Shown here piece by piece: positions 25,701 through 38,261 of a stretch of DNA of 64,000 nt. A program made the position numbers and the translations under genes. Each line of letters starts with the position of its first letter. The first letter of the stretch is position 1. The DNA lies in assembly GCA_040954595.2 (NCBI GenBank), contig CM082584.2:5456001-5520000 (forward strand). The letters run 5' to 3'. This stretch comes from Balanoglossus misakiensis (Eukaryota > Hemichordata). Below the pieces are notes generated by a model that saw only the letters and a program-made list of their open reading frames with translations, was not told the DNA's origin and did not search any database.

Positions 25701-28700
25701 TGGGTAACAGCATAAATTTGTGTCCCCTCGGGCCTGTGAGTCATCCCAAATCAGTCTGTTTCCCTTAGCCTTTGGAGTCTGGACACAGACTGTTTTGGGG
25801 TGACTCACAGTCCCTTGGGGAAACAAACAAAGACAACGAATCTTCTGCAGTTCTCACAGGAACAAGACCTTGTCGGCCATGTGCATCTAAGTCTATTCCA
25901 AGAACAAATACATTGATGGGACCTTGGAATACACAGTATGCAGTGAGTTTAACATATTTTATGAAAATAAAACAGCCACGAGCAAAACTCTTGTGTTATT
26001 CTCAAATAAAGATGCATTTTACCTTTTGAGAAAGTTCAATGAGTTCTTTTTCTTGGACTTCAGCTTTGATGCGAAAATCTTCTCGTTGCGACTCTAATCT
26101 GTAGTTCTCCTCCTGAAGCTGTTCAATTTGTGTCTGTAACTGCTGATACCTCCTGCCAGCAAGGGTACTGCACATATGATAGAACAGCTACATTGAAAAG
26201 GCTATTCTGCCAAACCTGAAGTACCCCTGCTGGGCAGTTCAGGTAAAAAGCATTTACATGTTAATGTTTATACAGTTAATGTTGACCATTGTAGAGCAGG
26301 TTTGTCCAAATGACTATTATAGATGGAAATATATAAAATATGGAAAGCATGGACATGTTAGGATTATACTACACAGAAAATGTTGAACAAGACATGCAGT
26401 TAGTTTCACTGAAAGAAAGTAAAATGAGAGATTATTATTTATGTTAATTTAACCATGACAAAAATTACAGATGTAGCATTACCATCTTATTAATCTCTTG
26501 TCAATATTTTACATAATCGTTAGTGTTATCCAAGTTTCATATTAATTGTAGCATTTAATCACAAATTGTGATCATGTCTATGACGTCGCTCAAGTCAATC
26601 ACCTTACTCAACACTATACTGATTGGCCATGTGTTCATTACTACTAATTATTTTCCAAAAAAAACGAGCAATACAACTCAATGAAGAGGTGATACTTGAT
26701 TGGGCAATAATTATAATGTAATCTCCCAATATTCCAAAAGGGTGTAACACCATCAAAGACGAGTGATTTCCCCATTTACATGTAGTCACAGTGTCCCTCC
26801 GCACAAACATGATGTCTTTCCATGCTGAAAATCTCATGTGGAAATGAAATGCTTGAATTATTGGTGATTTACTTTGCCAGCCTTTAAAAATCATAGCCTC
26901 TGATCATGACACGATACAATACCTTGGATCATCAAATCCTTCTCCACGTTCTATCTTTTGTAATAATTTCTCATTCTCTGACTGTAATGTGTTCTTCTCT
27001 TCTAAAAGTGTTGCAATCTGCAAAGGATGAATAATTGTATGTTGAATGAAACAATAATCGTATTCTTCAGTCTCATCATGTGTGTGATCACTCTTTGCAG
27101 CTACTAGCCCTTGGCTAATATACACTGCTCAATCATTCTGCACATGTACCTCTGACAGACCTTTAGAGAAATAGTTCATTTCTCAAAAAGTTTGCACAAG
27201 GCTAAAGCCCCCAATACTAGTAGATCTCACCTGATGTGGTTGAATGGCTGCCATTTAAATTAACACAGAAGTACTGTGGAATACTTTTTGTTAGTGCAGA
27301 ATTTATTTTTTTAGCCATTTTGAGAAGGATGTTTGGTGGGAACATCCATTCACGTCGACAAGTGTTGATTTCTGAACTCAGAGAGATATGAATTTTATGT
27401 GAACTGCTTTGTTTGGCTTACCCAGTCATTTTTTGACAGCTCGTAATTGACATTACAGTTATTACTATAGCTGGTTAAAACAATAGCATCAAACATTTAT
27501 CTACTTGACTGAATCACCAAAAAATGATACACCAAAAAAAAACCCACATTGCATGGCACCTAATTATCATTCTTTCATGTTTGTTTTTGTTGGTTGCGCA
27601 TTGCCACTGCCTAAACTCTAAAGTACATGTTAACAATGTAAAGTGATCAGCACGAAATAACGTCACGGCAACATATCAATTTTAACAACTGCATGAAAAT
27701 AAATTCCAGCTATAACAAAATGTCCCACAGCATACCATTAATCATGATGCCACTTTCTTAACCAAACTACACATACATGCAAATGTATCTGATAAATGTC
27801 TCCAAAGTTAGCAAGCAGTAACCCATTCACTGTACACTGGCACTTACATTCAGTTCATTTTCTTGATTTCTGGACGAAATTTCTTCTTTTTCATTCGTAA
27901 TTCGCTGAACCTCTTCCAAGGCTCTTTTCAACTGTTGTTCGATTTCTGAGAAGTCTTCAGCTGCCTGTGATGTGGGTTTCTCCTTGGTCATCAATTCCTG
28001 GATTGCGTTCATCACCACAAGTTGTACAGATTCTTCCATTACCATGATGTTATTGATGTAGTCCTCTTTGTGATCACAGTTCACAGCACATCCAAGTGTC
28101 AATTGTAACAGACGCCCCAATTCTTCAGGATCACCACGTTCACCTATAGCACTCACATCTGGCATACGGAAATCATGAATCTGTTGACCTAACACCTGCA
28201 AAACATTAAAATTACAAGTGAGTGACTTGTTTGGTTAAAGGCAATAGATTGTCTCACGCGCATGCGCGTAACTTCCATTCAAATAGTGGAATGCCTTCGC
28301 TTCTTTCCATATTTCATGCGCTCCGTATAAGTAGATTCTGGTTTTGTCCCTCCTTTTCACCCAAGCTGGTGTTTTCATGATCTCCGACACAGATTATGGT
28401 CGCCGCCATCTTCTCAGAGCACTGCCTTATGGGATTGACTGTTCACTAAACGTCTGTAACCAGCGGCTACAGTTGGAACATGCGTGTGAGACGAGCTAGG
28501 CGCTTTAAAACACACATTCAGGACAGCCACATTCAGACTTTATCTCATTACAATTTGATAAAAATAGTTTCAAGATTGGTGAACTGGCCGAAAACTACCG
28601 TATATAAATACTGTGAAAAAGGAAATTTTCGCGAGTGATAAATTTTCGCGAACTACGCGAGAGCCAAAGAAATGCAAAAATTAAAAGTCGCGTAAAAGAA

Positions 28701-30891
28701 AGAAAAATAGAAATTACTTACGTCATTATAGTAATCCAACATTCCTTTATGCACTTTTTTCAAATTACTTATTTTCAGCCTCCAATTATCGCCAACATCT
28801 TTTTTAATTCGGCCAAACCAAACCTCATCGAAGTAATTTGGGGCTCTGCAAGAAAACACACAGGTTGATTGAATCACCAAATTTGCTAACCTAACAAAAT
28901 GGTTGTTATAGTATCAGTACAACAGTGCCACAAATACGCTGTCAAAATTGGATGAGAACCTGTTTTAATTTAGGCAATTAAAGGCCATTTTCGTGATCCC
29001 AGGGCAGAACAATGAAGGCAAACAAGAAAGCCTTTGTGTTAGCACGTAACTGTTTATTGGAAACAAAAGATTTGACCCGCTGCTGAGCAAGGCCTTTAAC
29101 TAGAGCACATAGCACAGTTATATTAGCCCCACAAATATAATGCAAAACAAAGGGAACCGCACAATATGTTTTCGCTATCAGTGTCACTTCAAAATAAAAT
29201 TTGTTGTTAATTACCCTTGAAGATTATTGGCTATTAGTCTGGAAGTCAGCGTACTAGTATTTCATACTTACATGTGACACAAAACTTCACTTATTGCCAC
29301 ACCGTCTGTCAACTCATCCACTGTTTCATGTGCCGATTTGATTTTGAATGTTTGAAGCTGAAAATAAAAGGTGCACATCAAAGTCAACAGTTGTTGTTCA
29401 AACTTAAATTATTTATTTTTTTGTTTATGGTAGTTTTTACTTGATAATATAATAGAAATAATCCCTGTCACAGTCAGGAATACGCTCGATTTGGGTAAAA
29501 TTCACTCCATACAGCAATTGCAATATGGTTTGCGCAATATTAATAGTGTATCCAAATCTTGCTGTGGGGGTTATTGCATAACTACAGAATCTTCCTATCT
29601 GAATGATGCATATTTGGCCAAGCCGGATAACGTATGGGCATTTGATGTCTCCTCCAAATGTGACTTTCCTTATCCTTTGGGGGTGGGGGTGGGGGTTGCA
29701 CCCAGGCTGTTATTTAAATATCTCAACACATGTGGGTGTGACTTGTATCTCTGTTCATTTAGCACTCATCTAGCACATTCTCTGGTGTTTTTGCAACTTG
29801 GAAGGCATTTATACGAATCACGGGTGGACCGTGGAGATCCCCCTCCCCTCTTGCAGAGGGTTTGTCTTCGTACCGGGTATCATCACCCATCACTTGATTA
29901 TCTGCACAAAGGTGTCAGTCTTCCAAGTTTTGAAAACACCAGAGTATGCATCAGATGACTCACCATAAGTGCTAAACGAACTGTTTTGGGTGAAATGCGC
30001 TTGATACAATTACAAGTCACATCTATTGGACTTTGGGCTAAAATAAGCAAAATTGATATTGCAGCTACACTTGCTACACACTAACTGCATGTGTACATGT
30101 ACCCTCTCTGAAGTATTTGACAAAGGGAAGAAGGGACTACATGTAGTGTATATTGGAGAAATTCACAGCCAACATACATGTATGCCTGTGAATCCATTCT
30201 ACTTGACGAGTACTGTATATATCATCATGACAGGGCGGGGGGGGGGGGGGCGGGATTCACCCCCTGTTGACATGTTGGCACCCCTAGCAATTTGTCAAGG
30301 GGGGATTAATTGTGCCCCCTTAAAAAAGTATGTCACTCACATGTTGGAGATTCCCCCTTGCCAGAGTGGAATCCCCAAATATATTCTGGCAGAGGGGGGC
30401 ATACCGTAACCCCCCTTCCCACCCGGTTGATGCCATCCTGGTTGGAACACTGCATTTGTGATACCTCGATGGACACTACAGTCCACGGTGACCCAAACGC
30501 TCGCTGTCTACTTAACTGACTTTGTAAACACTGTAGATTGGTTGATCTTTATCAAGCATTTAGCTGTTATAAAAACACACGAGGGCACCACAAGGCAACC
30601 CACATGTTCATACTTGCTCCAAGAGCAGAAAAATACCGACAAAACTTCAACTGGAAACAATTGAGCAACTGACTGCAGTTTGGTCACCGTTTCAATATTC
30701 TAGCGGTATTTCCTAGACTTGTTTGGGCGAGGTTTATAACGCCAACGGAACCACTGTGCAGTAACACCTTACGAGGCGATCGTGGGATAAGACACTAACA
30801 GCTGCTTCTGTCGTTTAACGTTGCGGTTGACAGCGCAAACAAGATGACTTACCCAGATCATTAGGCTCTCACAAAGCTCAAGACTCGACAT
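19773..30891 (-). CDS. HOOK: HOOK microtubule-tethering / dynein adaptor protein, complete
   Basis: Sixteen exons in transcript order: 30853-30891, 29272-29357, 28722-28845, 27848-28195, 26923-27017, 26023-26152, 24878-25090, 24309-24473, 23321-23469, 23019-23159, 22228-22315, 21893-21927, 21493-21575, 20751-20956, 20368-20439 and 19773-19916. They give 2118 nt, 705 aa; human HOOK3 has 718. All introns are GT-AG and all phases match. The N-terminal Hook domain (about 1-155) shows VGDNWRLKISNLKK, LGRLLQLTLGCAVNC and MEESVQLVVMNAIQELM. Gln141 and Ile148 correspond to the two residues of human HOOK3 needed to bind dynein light intermediate chain. A long coiled coil follows (for example LRHTSDKVAKYES, EEKNTSYMQT, RLQHENKMLK, SVIRTLDPKQN), then the C-terminal cargo region VVSAWYNLGMQLHRKAAEERL and GQSFLARQRQA. 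The expected role is linking endosomal cargo to dynein-dynactin. It is divergent to RNF170. Confidence 0.97.
23721..23880. mobile_element. Foldback MITE with TATCGCCTGATATCAC ends
   Basis: AATAGGTTATCGCCTGATAT at the left and ATATCAGGCGATAACCTCTA at the right are inverted repeats around about 110 bp. It directly abuts the next MITE at 23881, so two elements sit side by side in HOOK intron 8. Confidence 0.8.
23881..24236. mobile_element. TTAA-flanked foldback MITE with AGGGACAAAGTC ends
   Basis: TTAA-AGGGACAAAGTCTCTC at the left and GACTTTGTCCCT-TTAA at the right. The arms are inverted copies over roughly 150 bp each, with AAAATGAATAA facing TTATTCATTTT in the centre. A half copy is at 17134. 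Confidence 0.9.
24611..24821. mobile_element. TA-flanked MITE rich in TTTTCGCG
   Basis: TA-CTGTGAAACACTTTATTT at the left and AAATAAAGTGTTTTACAG-TA at the right, with TTCGCGAG blocks on both arms. TA duplication fits the Tc1/mariner class. It lies in HOOK intron 7; relatives are at 28609, 55724 and 58856. Confidence 0.85.
25722..25821. repeat. Foldback repeat with CCTCGGG / GTGAGTCA arms
   Basis: TCCCCTCGGGCCTGTGAGTC pairs with GACTCACAGTCCCTTGGGGA; CAGTCTG and CAGACTG form an inner stem. Located in HOOK intron 6. Confidence 0.75.
28284..28418. repeat. Dispersed repeat copy 1 (HOOK intron 3)
   Basis: ATAGTGGAATGCCTTCGCTT through TATTTCATGCGCTCCGTATA to GCCGCCATCTTCTCA matches 32795-32926 in RNF170 intron 2 at roughly 80 percent by eye. 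The family is unknown. Confidence 0.8.
28609..28700. mobile_element. Partial TTTTCGCG MITE
   Basis: TACTGTGAAAAAGGAAATTT followed by TTCGCGAGTGATAAATTTTC and GCGAACTACGCGAGAGCC repeats the left arm of the element at 24611. The right arm is absent and the remnant stops just short of HOOK exon 3. Confidence 0.7.
30234..30449. repeat. Dispersed repeat copy 1 with poly-G start
   Basis: A G-rich run leads into CACCCCCTGTTGACATGTTG, AGCAATTTGTCAAGGGG, TATATTCTGGCAGAGGGGG and TTGATGCCATCCTGGTTGGA. A second copy is at 37678-37889. Located in HOOK intron 1. Confidence 0.8.
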
Positions 30892-31482
30892 TTTGTGTAA
30901 GTATCCTCTGTCTTCCTGAAAAATTTCCTTGAAAACTTGAGTGGAGGAGTGACACTTTACCACAACAGTAATGTCTTCAAACACTGAAAATATTTATAAC
31001 CTGTAGCACCTATGGTCGTACCGATATAGTAGATTGTCATGGAAAAGTACCCAGACTTTTCAGCAATAAAATTAAAAATAATTATTTTAATTTATTTAAA
31101 AAGTGTATTTGTTGGTTTTTTTTTTTATTATTTGAAGATACCACAGTTTGTCCTTTTTTCGAAGTCACACACTAGAAATAAAATGCAAAAACAATATACT
31201 TATTTTCAGCTACTGATTCAAAATAGTTAAAATGTTTTGCAACAATTATGACTAAGTTAAACTATAAATAATAAGTAAAGTCTATTTTTTGTATATCTAA
31301 TTTTATATCAAGTATTTTAAAAATGTCTTTCGGTTTTCTTTATCAGTTTGTTCGAACCGGTCGTTCAAAATCCACGAATGACCGCACTATCCGTAAGGTC
31401 AAAGTTCACACACGTTCAGATGAGTCCAACGAAGATGGTTAGCTTAGTTAGGTGGAAGTGAATTCCGGCATTGAAGCATTTT
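30892..31482. promoter_or_regulatory. Shared bidirectional promoter region of HOOK and RNF170
   Basis: Only 591 bp separate the two divergent start codons, so both promoters must lie here or inside the 5' UTRs. AGGTCAAAGTTCA at 31396-31408 is a direct repeat of two hormone-receptor half-sites spaced by one base (DR1, the HNF4/RXR type). GGAAGTG at 31454 and TTCCGG at 31463 are opposed ETS-type sites next to the RNF170 start. Motif function is inference; the divergent layout is direct. Confidence 0.65.
31396..31408 (+). promoter_or_regulatory. DR1 nuclear-receptor-type site
   Basis: AGGTCA-A-AGTTCA is close to the consensus of HNF4, COUP-TF and RXR heterodimers. It lies 75-87 bp upstream of the RNF170 ATG and about 500 bp from the HOOK ATG. 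Confidence 0.45.
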
Positions 31483-34378
31483 ATGAACAAAATGACGAAT
31501 CCACAGAGTGGAACTATTCTTGAAGGAGTTGGAGACGAAGTTATTCATAGCGTAGTTTTAATTGTATGTGCGGTTGTACCAGCAGCGATCGTCATGCTGC
31601 GGTAAGTACACGCACTGCACGCACGGTCACTCCCCATTTGAAGTAAAGTACACGTCACGTTGCAGTTGACCCCGCGAGTTATTAATTGTGTCATATAAAA
31701 ACACACTTTACACGCGGAAGTGAAGGCAGCTTGTCGGACAGATCAGATATGGGGGTTTCTAGACCTTGTGTTCCTGGATATTTAGGCCTTAGTGTTTTCA
31801 GCGTGGAGTTTTTCGACATAGAGGTCTTCGGACCCTAGCTAGCTCAGCTGCAATGATTGTATCTGCAGCGGGTGCTGCCTCAGCCTAGTTGACAATGTAG
31901 TGCGAACTATAGTGTCAACTCAACTAGCAGCACCCACTGCAATCATTGTAGCTATTCGGACCCAAGACCTTTGGCACCATATTTTCGGGAAGAGTCTATG
32001 TAAAAGCCCCACTTTATTAATTATCAGACTTAAATACAGTGTAGAACAAAATACAGTTTTCCACACATTCCCTAATGTGAACCACGGATTGAGAAAAGTT
32101 CAATGAAGTTGAAGTGAAGGTCAAATGGAGGTAGAAGAACATGCCAAACAAATGAAACTCTAACAAAAATAGGGTTGTTAATTCCCATCAACACCGTCTT
32201 TTTTTTACATAACTGTGATTGATTGGGAAGTCCTTGGTGCCTTAGAGAGTATTTTGCTACACCCGATGAAAAGTTGAGTGTTACATCTAACTGTGTATAC
32301 TCAGCTAATAGTATGCAAGGCTTTAGATGGTATAATGAATAAATAAAATTTGCCTAATTCATGACGACTGTTGTCAAAGTCGCAGTTACATGCAACACAA
32401 CTTTTCATGAATGGGACCGTGTATATTAATCTTTTGATATTTCTTCATTTTGATGGCATAGGTATCAGAATAGAAATCAAAGTATTCACCCTGAAAATCA
32501 AGAAAGGGTCCGCAATGCACGTCGTCAACTAGGATTGAATGAAACATTGAATGAAGACGCACAAGATGGTGCAAATGGAAGACCTCACATTCCTAGAAGA
32601 TACGCTGCTGATACTAACTGCCCAGTATGTCTACAGGATGCACAGTTTGTCACAGAAACAAATTGTGGTCATCTTTTCTGTGGTAAGGCATACTAATTAT
32701 TTAGCTTAAAGGCCAGTGATCCTCTTAATATCTTGTGTACAAACCTTACCGTCCTATCCAAATGTTCTGCAAATTTTGAATTCAACACATACAGATAGTG
32801 GACTGCCTTCGCTTCCTTCCATATTTCATGCGCACAGTATAAGTAGACTTTAGTTTTGTCCCTTCTTTTCATCCAATTTGCTGTCTTTTACTGATCTCCA
32901 ACTCTGGCTATGGTCACTGCCATCTTGTCTGTTGTTAGGGCAACACGCAGAATTGTCGAAAATATCAAAAATCATAATTTTACCTACATTTATGGCAATC
33001 GTATTTAGTATATGATAAAATGCTTATGCCTGTGTGTATATGTCATCAACTGATTAAAATCTCGTGGTGTACCTGTCCTGGGGGTGTTTTATTGCTTAAT
33101 TTTAGCAGTGCTGCATTGAGCTCTCATCCAATTAGAATGGCAGATGGTAGCATAAAATAATATAATGACCACTTGTTTGTGTTGTACTGGTTGTGATTTA
33201 TGTTTTATTTGTTCATACAATGCAGCTAACTGTATAATAGCTTACTGGAGGCATGGAGCATGGCTGGGTGCAGTTAGATGTCCAGTGTGTAGACAGCAGG
33301 TAGATAATCTCTTTCTATATTTTTGTGTACTTGAGAAATTGACCATAAATACACAGTGAAAACTCGAAAATTTCCGCTACTAGAGCCATGTACTAGCATC
33401 ATAAGTTCTAAAAATAGCTGTCCCAGGCATATGCTCAGACATTTCACTCATCTTTCCAAAATGCAGACTAATACAATGGCCGATCCTTTTGCTTTGAAAT
33501 TTGATATGGAATTACATATTAGGACAATTTTTGTGTGTGTGTGTGTGTGCGTGCGTGCATGCGTGCGTGTACAAACATACACTGCAAAAACTCGTTACTA
33601 ATATCATCCTGATATTTGGTGTGTACTGTAGATGTGTACAGGATGGCACTGACAGAAGGGATTTTGTTACAATGGAGTTGTCTCTACCAAAAATATGCAG
33701 ATGAGCTGAAAAACATGAAAATGGTCAAAACCCAAGAAGTACTGGTCAAATTCCTGCCTTCACTAATTTGCATTATTTCCCTCCCTGTCTTTCACATACA
33801 GGTAACAATGTTATTTACAGATTTTTCAGAAGACGAAAGAAATTCTGAAGAAGGCAGAGCCAAACTACGAGATGTGAATGATTATAACAGACGTTTTTCA
33901 GGAGAACCAAGACCTGTGAGTATATTCGAAATAGCTTCTGATTTGCATATGACAACGACATGACCGACACTTTTCTTCACAGTTGTGGAATTTGCTTTGT
34001 CAAAAAAATGTTGATAACAATTTTCAAATGAAAGAAAGAAAAGTCACAGTTGTATACACAGACTTGCATCAAATTTACATATCATTTTTCTTTTTTTTCT
34101 TTCAGTTTATGGACTACTTGCGGGATCTGCCAACATTACTCCGTCATGCATGGGGTGAATTTTTCTCATTAGGGGGTCTGGTGTGGATGTTCAGATTACG
34201 CATTTTGTTATGCGTACTGGCGGCCATTTTGTATTTTGTGTCTCCATTGGACATTATTCCAGAAGCGGTATTTGGATTAATAGGATTCCTGGATGATTTG
34301 TTTGTTATTTTATTGCTTTTGATTTATGTATCAATTATCTATCGAAATATTGTTGCCAATAGAGCAAGGGATGCATAA
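31483..34378 (+). CDS. RNF170: RNF170, membrane RING E3 ubiquitin ligase, complete
   Basis: Five exons: 31483-31601, 32462-32682, 33226-33299, 33802-33915 and 34106-34378 (TAA). They give 801 nt, 266 aa; human RNF170 has 258. All introns are GT-AG. Two in-frame ATGs, at 31483 and 31492, are possible starts; I chose the first. A first membrane span is at about 20-40 ([20 protein letters not shown]). The C3HC4 RING has Cys93, Cys96, Cys108, His110, Cys113, Cys116, Cys132 and Cys135, all present. The C-terminal DUF1232-type region has SPLDIIPE at 222-229 followed by [20 protein letters not shown], giving two more membrane segments. In vertebrates it sits in the ER with erlins and ubiquitinates activated IP3 receptors for ERAD. 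It is divergent to HOOK. Confidence 0.97.
31822..31970. mobile_element. Foldback element with GCAATGATTGTA ends
   Basis: GAGGTCTTCGGACC, CAGCTGCAATGATTGTA and GGGTGCTGC are mirrored by GCAGCACCC, GCAATCATTGTAGCT and CGGACCCAAGACCT. A related foldback is at 44440-44501. Located in RNF170 intron 1. Confidence 0.78.
32795..32926. repeat. Dispersed repeat copy 2 (RNF170 intron 2)
   Basis: ATAGTGGACTGCCTTCGCTT to TCACTGCCATCTTGTCT matches the repeat at 28284-28418 in the same orientation. Confidence 0.8.
33531..33570. repeat. (GT)n / (GC)n microsatellite
   Basis: Dinucleotide TG and GTGC repeats in RNF170 intron 3. Open frames through it are not coding. Confidence 0.85.
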
Positions 34379-34684
34379 CAAATCAAGACATTATCCACTA
34401 ATACTTTAATTTCTATGGAGGCAGGGTCGTAATAAAATGTTGCCTATTGTAGATAAGTAATATGGACAGTGTGCAAATGAGCACAACACTAATGACTATG
34501 GGGGAAATGTGTTCTGTAAACATTTTATTATAGTTATTGGATCATTATGATTGCATCCTTCATAACAGGTTTAATCACGTTTAAGACATCCTTTAAAACG
34601 GAATATATTTCAAAAATATCTGGAACATGCTCTTCAGAAATACTTTTTTCAAAAGTTTTATTGTTTAGTTATTTGTATTTTATC

Positions 34685-34690
34685 AATAAA
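34685..34690 (+). promoter_or_regulatory. Candidate RNF170 polyadenylation signal
   Basis: Canonical AATAAA about 0.3 kb downstream of the stop codon on the coding strand. No cleavage-site evidence beyond sequence. Confidence 0.45.
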
Positions 34691-37677
34691 CAGCTTATCT
34701 TCATTTTAGCCTCCATTTGGTAAATGAATACTAGTATATACCAGTGGGAACTTTGGGATCAGTCACTGTTCAGTATATACATAGCACATCCTCCCTCCCC
34801 TTTCCCCTATCTCTCCCCCTTTCTGTCTGTATGAACAGTATGTACCCTGTGTATGTATTTATGTGTGTCTACCGCAAAAACGTGCAGACTACTGTACATC
34901 ATCTAACATCATTTCTGGCTCTTTTTGCCAAAACTCCCATCTTTATGATTTGTTGTTTATATGTCTGTGCTTTTGTTTTGTGTATGTCTTTGTAACACAA
35001 TGTAAATATATAATATTTGACCAATTAATTTATATAGATTTGTTTATTTTGTGGTTTTGTGTCACGTTCTTCCTTTTTAATTAAAAACCCCTTCATTATG
35101 TTCTCATGATGATTTTTTTTTAAACTTTCGAGGAATTGTCAATATTGTATATGTGGAGGAATAATGGCGTTTTTGGCAAAAAAATACCAAAATTTCCTTT
35201 CTTTGAAAAGAATGTCAAATTGCTTTATAATCTGGTTTGCAAGGGCCATTGGGAGTTATTATTATACGTTGACTTTGTGATAAAAATATCTATGATGAAA
35301 ATATAAATCATGCATTTTGGAGGGATTTTGTCCCCTCTTTGATCAAAAATTCTATTGCAGAAACTCTATTGCTGATTACTTTAATATTTGAGTGAGTTAA
35401 TAGGGTGTTTTCAAATCTTAATGAAAATTTAATTTTGAATATTTTGTTTTTCAAAAATCTTCCTGGCTAAAGAGATACCGTACATTGCCAACTTTGAAAC
35501 AGATTACTTTATCATGGGCAAACCCCTATTCAATAGGGGTAGGCTATATCAAAAGTAACAATTTACTCACTCACATCGTGCATGTTCGTCTGTTTTTGCA
35601 ATATGATCCAATGTGCCCATTAACAGCCACTCTAATTTGTCTGTTACCAAAATACAAACATGCCTAAACTGACTCCATTCAGTCTTGCCGTTATTTCGTT
35701 ATGATTTCTATATCCTGAGTAATATTGTCCAAACATGGTTCAACATTTCATTCACTCAAAGAGTGTGATGTTCTATGTATAATGTAACTAAGCATTAGTC
35801 AAATGTCCAGGCCTTTTGTAATACGTTGCAAAGACTTTTGCACCAATGCCTAAACTGACCACTGACTGTCCTTGAATTCTGTGGTGACCTTGTACTTTGG
35901 TTTGGCCTTGCTAATAAGAGATGAAGACCTGGTTCTTAATTGACAAGGATCACATAGTTTATAAATTTTTGGTGAACTGTAGCCTACTTTGAATTGTTTC
36001 AATGTTTAGGTATTGCAGCATACCAGCTCTTTGATTGACGTGAGTCAATGATAAATTTGGACTGACCTTTGACTTGGTCTCTCTTTTGCCACTTTTCAAA
36101 CATATCAATGCAGACCTGAACCTTATTTACATGGGTCAGTAAGGGACCACAATTTTCTTTCCAAAGTCTGTGGTAACCTTTATACTGTAACTCATCATTG
36201 AATTATATATTCAACATATATTTGTACTATGATGTTTTGCTATCAGCACCTACGGTAAAATTTTGCTTGTTTCTGTTTGGTAGCTCTTTGTAATTTTGTT
36301 TGGTAAACGATATTTCGACTCCTGCTTTTATTTCATGTAAATAGTTTCAGTGCCTTAGCCATTGAAATAAACCTGTTGAATTTTCTATAGAAGCCTTTTA
36401 CTTGATCTTTGCAACCATTTTTTAAAAATCTTTATACATATTTGTCCAAAGGACACCATGGTTCTCAACATTTATGTGGAAATAAACTACACCGTTCAAT
36501 TTCACCTTGAGGATTCCTCAATGTCATTTGTTACCCATAATAATTTTGTAAAAGGAGACTATTACTAGGGAAGGACAAACACATGAAGACAGTAATGAAA
36601 TAAAATAAGCATTTATATCAAAGACTCATTTGGATACAAATCTAGATTCATAGAGCAATAGGCACCAACTGATAAGATTCCAAATAGGAGCTAGAAGTAT
36701 ACAATAATCCGGCAATGGCAGTTGTATAAAAAGTCAACAATAATAAAAAATACACGTATATGCTCAACAATAATGAAAAATATAAGCAATGAATATACAT
36801 TTGTACACAGTTATCTTACACAAATGTATTAGTTTGTCACCAAACAATGGAAAAGGAACCATTTGTCTGAAAAATGAATTTTTCCCTCAAAATTTTCAAC
36901 AACAGACCCACTGACACATCACATGCTGTTGTATTAATTAATAGATAATAATGTGTGTATTGTTAATGCTGAAAAGTTACAGTTCACAAGAAAGTTCTCA
37001 GAATGCCACACTTTACAGCACAGTATTAAAAAATCTTGTAAAATATCCACACCAATAAATAAATAACAGTAAAAAAATCTTGTGCTTGGAGGGGAAAGTT
37101 TGACATGAGCTGCCTCAGTCAATGGAGTCATACCAATAGAAACAGTCAGTATAAATGCAGCATACCAGAATATTTGATGAAATATAATCAGTGTGCTCAG
37201 AATGTACTTTCGAGAAGTCACGTACAGTATGTTTTTGTCTGTGGTAGTAACATACAGTGTTGATATAAAACTCAAGAAAACTGCAAATAGATGAAATCTT
37301 TTCTTTCCTTGCCTATAGGCAATGGAGTGATTATCATTAAGTTTTTACGGCTTTAACAATTATCAGTCAAAAAAAATCCTTTTGAGTTCACCAGCATTCA
37401 CATAGTATAGTGGTCCATTTTGTATAAAGATTGTGCTTTCAACATGATTGATTTCACAAAACATTTGCAATATTGACAGTTTATGATTGCACGTTTTTCT
37501 AGAACCTTCCAGAGTAAATTTCAGTTTACCTCTATCAGTAATGTCAACTTACAGAGAGAATAAACCTTCTTTTATACTTAGTTTCCATGTACTCTTTGAG
37601 AATGTTTAATTTCAACTTGTTAACTGAACATAGTTTGTGCAAAAAGAATGACTGTTACAGTGTTTCATCTAGACAGG

Positions 37678-37889
37678 TCCTGGGGGATTCACTCCCTGTT
37701 GACATCTTGGCAGCCCTTAGCAATTTGTCAAGGGGAGACCAGTGCCCCTAAATATGATGTCACTCACATGTAGGAGCTATTACATTCCCCCTTGCTAGAG
37801 TGGAATCCCCCACCCCAAAAAGATATATTCTGGCAAAGGGGGACATATCCCCCCCCTCCCCCCTGTTGATGCCATCCTGGATGGAACAC
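37678..37889. repeat. Dispersed repeat copy 2
   Basis: CACTCCCTGTTGACATCTTG, AGCAATTTGTCAAGGGGA, TATATTCTGGCAAAGGGGG and TTGATGCCATCCTGGATGGA repeat the element at 30234-30449 in the same orientation. Confidence 0.8.
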
Positions 37890-38261
37890 TGCCTGTTAAC
37901 ATCTTGTATCACAGCATCAGAGAAAGTCTTGTTCAGCAATTACACTCAGTCCTGTGGATTTGCTGGACGACGGCCGTGATGTCTTTGCAGACGACAGAAA
38001 GTGGACTTGCACATTCAGCAAACGTGGGGGACACAAGTCCTCAACACATGCACACATCATGCACTTTTTTCACGGTGGCTGTTCTCATTCAAACACAATG
38101 TTCTGGCTGATCTGAAGATTGACTTGATGGCAGATTGACTCGCGAGCTGATGGATGGAAGAGTGGGGTTGTCAGAGATGAAGCAGTAGATCAAAATCTGA
38201 CGGCTGTTAGAGAGCTTCGCATATCAAGTTGTCGACATGTTGTCCATTCTCACGAACTTCT

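Larger units (their letters stand above)
34379..38261. other. Convergent 3' flanks of RNF170 and SLC35D; no gene recognised
   Basis: An AATAAA at 34685-34690, 307 bp after the RNF170 stop, is the likeliest poly(A) signal; another AATAAA lies at about 36366. The rest is AT-rich, with short unsupported frames and one dispersed repeat at 37678-37889. The SLC35D 3' UTR runs left from 38261. Confidence 0.6.

Noticed and set aside
29491-29958. 155-aa open frame inside HOOK intron 1
   Set aside because: It has no recognisable domain, lies antisense in an intron and runs through low-complexity G-rich text.
36934-37275. 113-aa hydrophobic open frame on - strand downstream of SLC35D
   Set aside because: No homology recognised; it falls in the presumed SLC35D 3' UTR or flank, where the gene already has a stop that matches the family.
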